Origin: Gymnogyps californianus
Taxonomy: Eukaryota; Chordata; Aves; Accipitriformes; Cathartidae
NCBI RefSeq assembly: GCF_018139145.2
Contig: NC_059500.1
Span: 18,724,101-18,788,100 of the forward strand
DNA length: 64,000 bases
Direction: 5' to 3'
The stretch's first letter is position 1. Each line of letters opens with the position of its first letter. Below the pieces are notes generated by a model. That model worked only from the letters and a program-made list of their open reading frames with translations, made no database searches and was not told the origin of the DNA. Both the position numbers and the translations under genes were made by a program. Shown piece by piece: positions 60,946 through 64,000 of this stretch.

Positions 60946-61964
60946 GTATTTATATAATAAGATGTTTTTCTGAATGTGCTGGTATTGCAGATGAACTGAA
61001 ATGGCACATAACTTCATCACGATGAGCTGCTTGTATCTCATAATGTCTGAATAAAAGTAGAATATAACTTGGTAGTTTTTAATTTCATGCAAATATATTT
61101 GATTCTTCAATTTTAAGATCTGAAATGTGGAGCCAAACACGTTCTTCCATTTATCCTGAGGGACTTCTGTCTCTAGGCTGCCTGTGCTCAAAGAGAGTTG
61201 CTGATAGGGGCTGCTGGACACATCAGTTAAATCAGTAAGTGTCCTAACATCATCCTATCTCTTGACAATGCAGTTTATTTTTTCTTTCTGTGGAAAATGC
61301 CAGAAAGATGTAATCTGGAAAAGATACTCGTCTGCAATTCATCCTAGTTATCTGCAGCTATGTTCCCTCTCATGTTTCATTAATCCCTCCTGTTGCATGT
61401 TTTTACATTTATTCACATAGGAGGACAGTGTGACTTTCCCACTCTCAGATCAAGCTTTGGCTTTTATGTCCTTAATTATATGTCCTTAATTACCCCAAAT
61501 ACCCAGCTTTATTCAGTAACTCATGGATCTTCCTTTTTGGAGGAAGGCAGCAGGGGATGGTGCATGGTTGGAAGTGAACAGGGAAACCTAACAGTTTCCT
61601 TAAATCATAATACTGTGTGTCTTTTTTTTTTTTCCCCCTAAAAACCATTTACTGGAGAAGAACATATAATCTATTGAAAACATTCAAGTTCTAGTTCAAC
61701 TTTCTTAAAGGATTTTCTGAACTGAAGAAGAGTGTAGGAAATATAAAAGAATGACTGATTGTAGCTAAGACAAGAATTCCAGTTATGCTGTGTCTTGAAA
61801 TTGCATCTTGATAGTTTCATTTAATGCTCCTTATGTTCTGCATTTATGAGAGTGAGTGACTAACCTTTACCTTGGTAGTGGTGAACAGGAAAGGGATTAG
61901 TCACTCATACTAAGGTGTTGGTGCATAGCAGTTTATGATTTGATTATATCTTCCTTCAGTGGTC
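60946..61964. other. unique AT-rich sequence
   Basis: A 14-bp perfect tandem duplication is at 61465-61492. Nothing else recognised. Confidence 0.45.
61465..61492. repeat. 14-bp perfect tandem duplication
   Basis: tatgtccttaatta occurs twice head to tail without mismatch. Confidence 0.9.
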
Positions 61965-62235
61965 GCTTTTCCCAGCTGAAGAATCTTAGTCTGTTTAGGG
62001 TTTTTCTCTTTTTCTGTGCAAAAGCCATTTCATTGCCTTTGTTGCCCTTCTAGCTACATTTTCTAGTTCCACTGTGTCATCTGTATGATGAGGGGCGAGA
62101 ACTGAGCATATCTATCAAAATACAGTATATTTTGGATTTATTCACTGGCCTCCTGCTGCCAGTAACTAAATTCTTGTTGCAGCTAAATGTCTTTACCTTG
62201 TTAGCTCGCTTGGTTTGGGGATTTGCTCATCCTGT
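61965..62235 (-). mobile_element. ancient CR1-L3-like fragment (antisense)
   Basis: Plus-strand words GCTGAAGAATCTTAGTCTGT, CATTGCCTTTGTTGCCCTTC, ATTTTCTAGTTCCACTGTGT and GATGAGGGGCGAGAACTGAG follow the order of an antisense old CR1 3' region. Diverged, no frame left. Confidence 0.6.
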
Positions 62236-64000
62236 GCTGGGAGCCTCCTTACTGGATATCTAACATCTCCTCTTCAGTGACAGAGGAGGGAGAAGAAAGA
62301 AAAGGAGAAAAGGGGTAAACGTGCATTTCAGCTTGGTGCAGTCATACTGAAACATTCAGGGAGTTTAATGTTCTCTGTAACATGTACGGTTAGAGTTTAT
62401 TTAGAAAATAGCTACAGCAATAGTGAGCTTGTTCATCTCAAAGCAAAAAGTAGTGGGGAGTGTTCCTCTGATTCTGTTTTTTAAATCCTACTGAAGAGAA
62501 AAATAGAAGCAGCATGGTGCCTTTTGTCACATAATAACTGTTAAAGTTTTAGTTATCTTTTTCTTTACCTGTTCTGGGAAAATTCCAGGCATTGTTGAAT
62601 GTTCCTAGGGGTAAAAAAAAAAAAAAATAGAAGTTATAAGGGAAGATTCCACCCTCAGCAAGTTTCTGCCAGGAAGACCTGCCACACTACGCTAAGCCTC
62701 CACCTTTGTGTGGAGGTCTGTCTTAGTGTAAACTTTAGGTATTTTCTAACAAACTGGTGTTGCAGCCTGTCATTCTAGCTGGAAAGTGGCAATAAGGAAC
62801 ACCAAGAGTAAATAAAAGATTAGTCTGAGTTGTCTTTCTCATGGTGGGCAATGATCTATCATTGATTCTGAGCAACAAAGAAATTTTATTCTGGGTTTGC
62901 AAGATGAGTGTTTACAGGAAAATTTATATACTGATACTCTTAGTATTTCTAGAGATGAACTCATCGGATTTTCTTTTCATAAACGTTCACGAGTAAATAG
63001 GTCATTTATAATCACAAGTATTTATGAATTAATAAATGCCTGTTTGTGAATTCAGCGTACTGATCTAAACATGGAATTGCAGTAATTTATGCAGTTACCA
63101 TAAAAGTAGTCATATAATAATCAACACTGAACTCTGACCTCAGGCTGTGGAAATCAGACTTATTAAGTCATTTGTGATGTTCCTGAATAAAATTTTACTG
63201 CATAAGTTCTTGTTAATGCTGTGTCAAGCTTAATTTTTAAATGCCCCAATCTGCTGTGCTTTTTACAAGCATTCCCCTTGGCTGACCTCGCTGCATACAC
63301 TGTTAATGTTTTCTGTATGATGAGATGCACACAGAGAAACACAGAAAACTTTCTAATTTTGTTAGCTCTTCTCCAGAGCAGGGAACTTCTATTCCTGTTT
63401 TCCTGTTTCCTGGGCTGGGACTGTCCACATTCCTCTCATCTCTTCACAGTACCTGATTCCTCCCACCTCATTCCCTCCCTTTCTGTTAAGATTTGAAAGG
63501 CACAATGGGATTTTTTGTTTTCTGGTGATTATTTAGGTTTATGGTGGTGCCTGCCTCGATGTATGCTTGGGGAGCTCTGCAGGTGGTACAGGTAGCGCGT
63601 GTGAAAGCCTGGGTGTGCTCCCTGGAGAAGCTGCTGCTCCAACTGCTTCAATGTCCCCCTCACCACCTTGTTCTCTCCTAATCTGCTGATTCTTTCCTTG
63701 GGCTCGTCCAGATGCCTCGGTCCTTACAGATGAGATCTGGGAATCCGACCTAGGGTGCCTTATATAACAGGATTCTTAAATCTATTTGGTGCTTTAGTAA
63801 TTTAAAGACTTTTCAGAAGCTATTAATTTCTAAAAACAATTTCGGCGATCTCAAATGAGTTAATATGCTGCCTCACTGAGCACATTATACGTGTACTATA
63901 CTCTGAAAAGAGTGTGTGTCTTCAAAAGAGGGTTTTTCATTTTATTTTTCATTAATGAAGTAAAATAATTTCTGGGAGACCATATGTTCCCCACCACTAC
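62236..64000. other. unique sequence to window end
   Basis: A 15-base A-run lies at 62613-62627 and a long hairpin at 62689-62729. A GC-richer patch around 63540-63760 has no identifiable gene or repeat. Confidence 0.45.
62689..62729. repeat. 15-bp bulged hairpin
   Basis: Inner stem CCTCCAC / GTGGAGG is perfect with a 6-base loop (ctttgt). The outer stem ACGCTAAG / CTTAGTGT pairs at 7 of 8 positions, plus a G:U-type pair on the RNA. A 5-base bulge (tctgt) separates the two stems on the 3' side. Confidence 0.8.

Overview
The window looks like non-coding nuclear DNA from a bird, most likely a neoavian. The sequence is AT-rich overall. No protein-coding gene, tRNA, rRNA, CRISPR array or bacterial-type operon could be recognised. 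The avian assignment rests on the interspersed repeats: CR1 LINE fragments with the CR1 3' signature, and solo LTRs of endogenous-retrovirus families familiar from bird genomes. The region is probably intergenic or the inside of very large introns. All family names come from pattern recognition, not from a database search.

Layout. 0-5.3 kb is mostly unique sequence with a weak candidate terminal exon near 1.66 kb. At 5.3-6.3 kb lies the first of three minus-strand copies of one LTR family (LTR-B); the second is at 15.4-16.4 kb and the third at 39.6-40.8 kb. At 10.9 kb there is a CR1 3' tail. At 17.36-17.97 kb is a complete plus-strand solo LTR (LTR-A) with a perfect 5-bp target-site duplication. 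From 21.9 to 23.9 kb is a small CR1 cluster. From 23.9 to 38.0 kb I recognise no transposon. From 38.0 to 41.3 kb is a long, decayed, antisense ancient CR1 into which LTR-B copy 3 has inserted. At 43.8-45.0 kb is a repeat-free, GC-elevated segment with a good RFX X-box, the best candidate for a regulatory element. CR1 fragments recur at 52.8, 55.5 and 62.0 kb, and an 810-bp minus-strand solo LTR (LTR-D) sits at 60.1-60.9 kb.

How it fits together. The window reads as layered transposon history: old CR1-L3-like LINE debris, younger CR1 fragments, then solo LTRs. None of the LTRs is flanked by recognisable gag, pol or env sequence. Most long open frames lie in GC-rich repeats (LTR-B, CR1, LTR-D) or are about what chance predicts. 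I found no convincing undescribed biological system. The most useful leads are the X-box segment, the unexplained ORF-dense block at 55.75-56.05 kb, the nested insertion at 39.6 kb and several perfect short hairpins.
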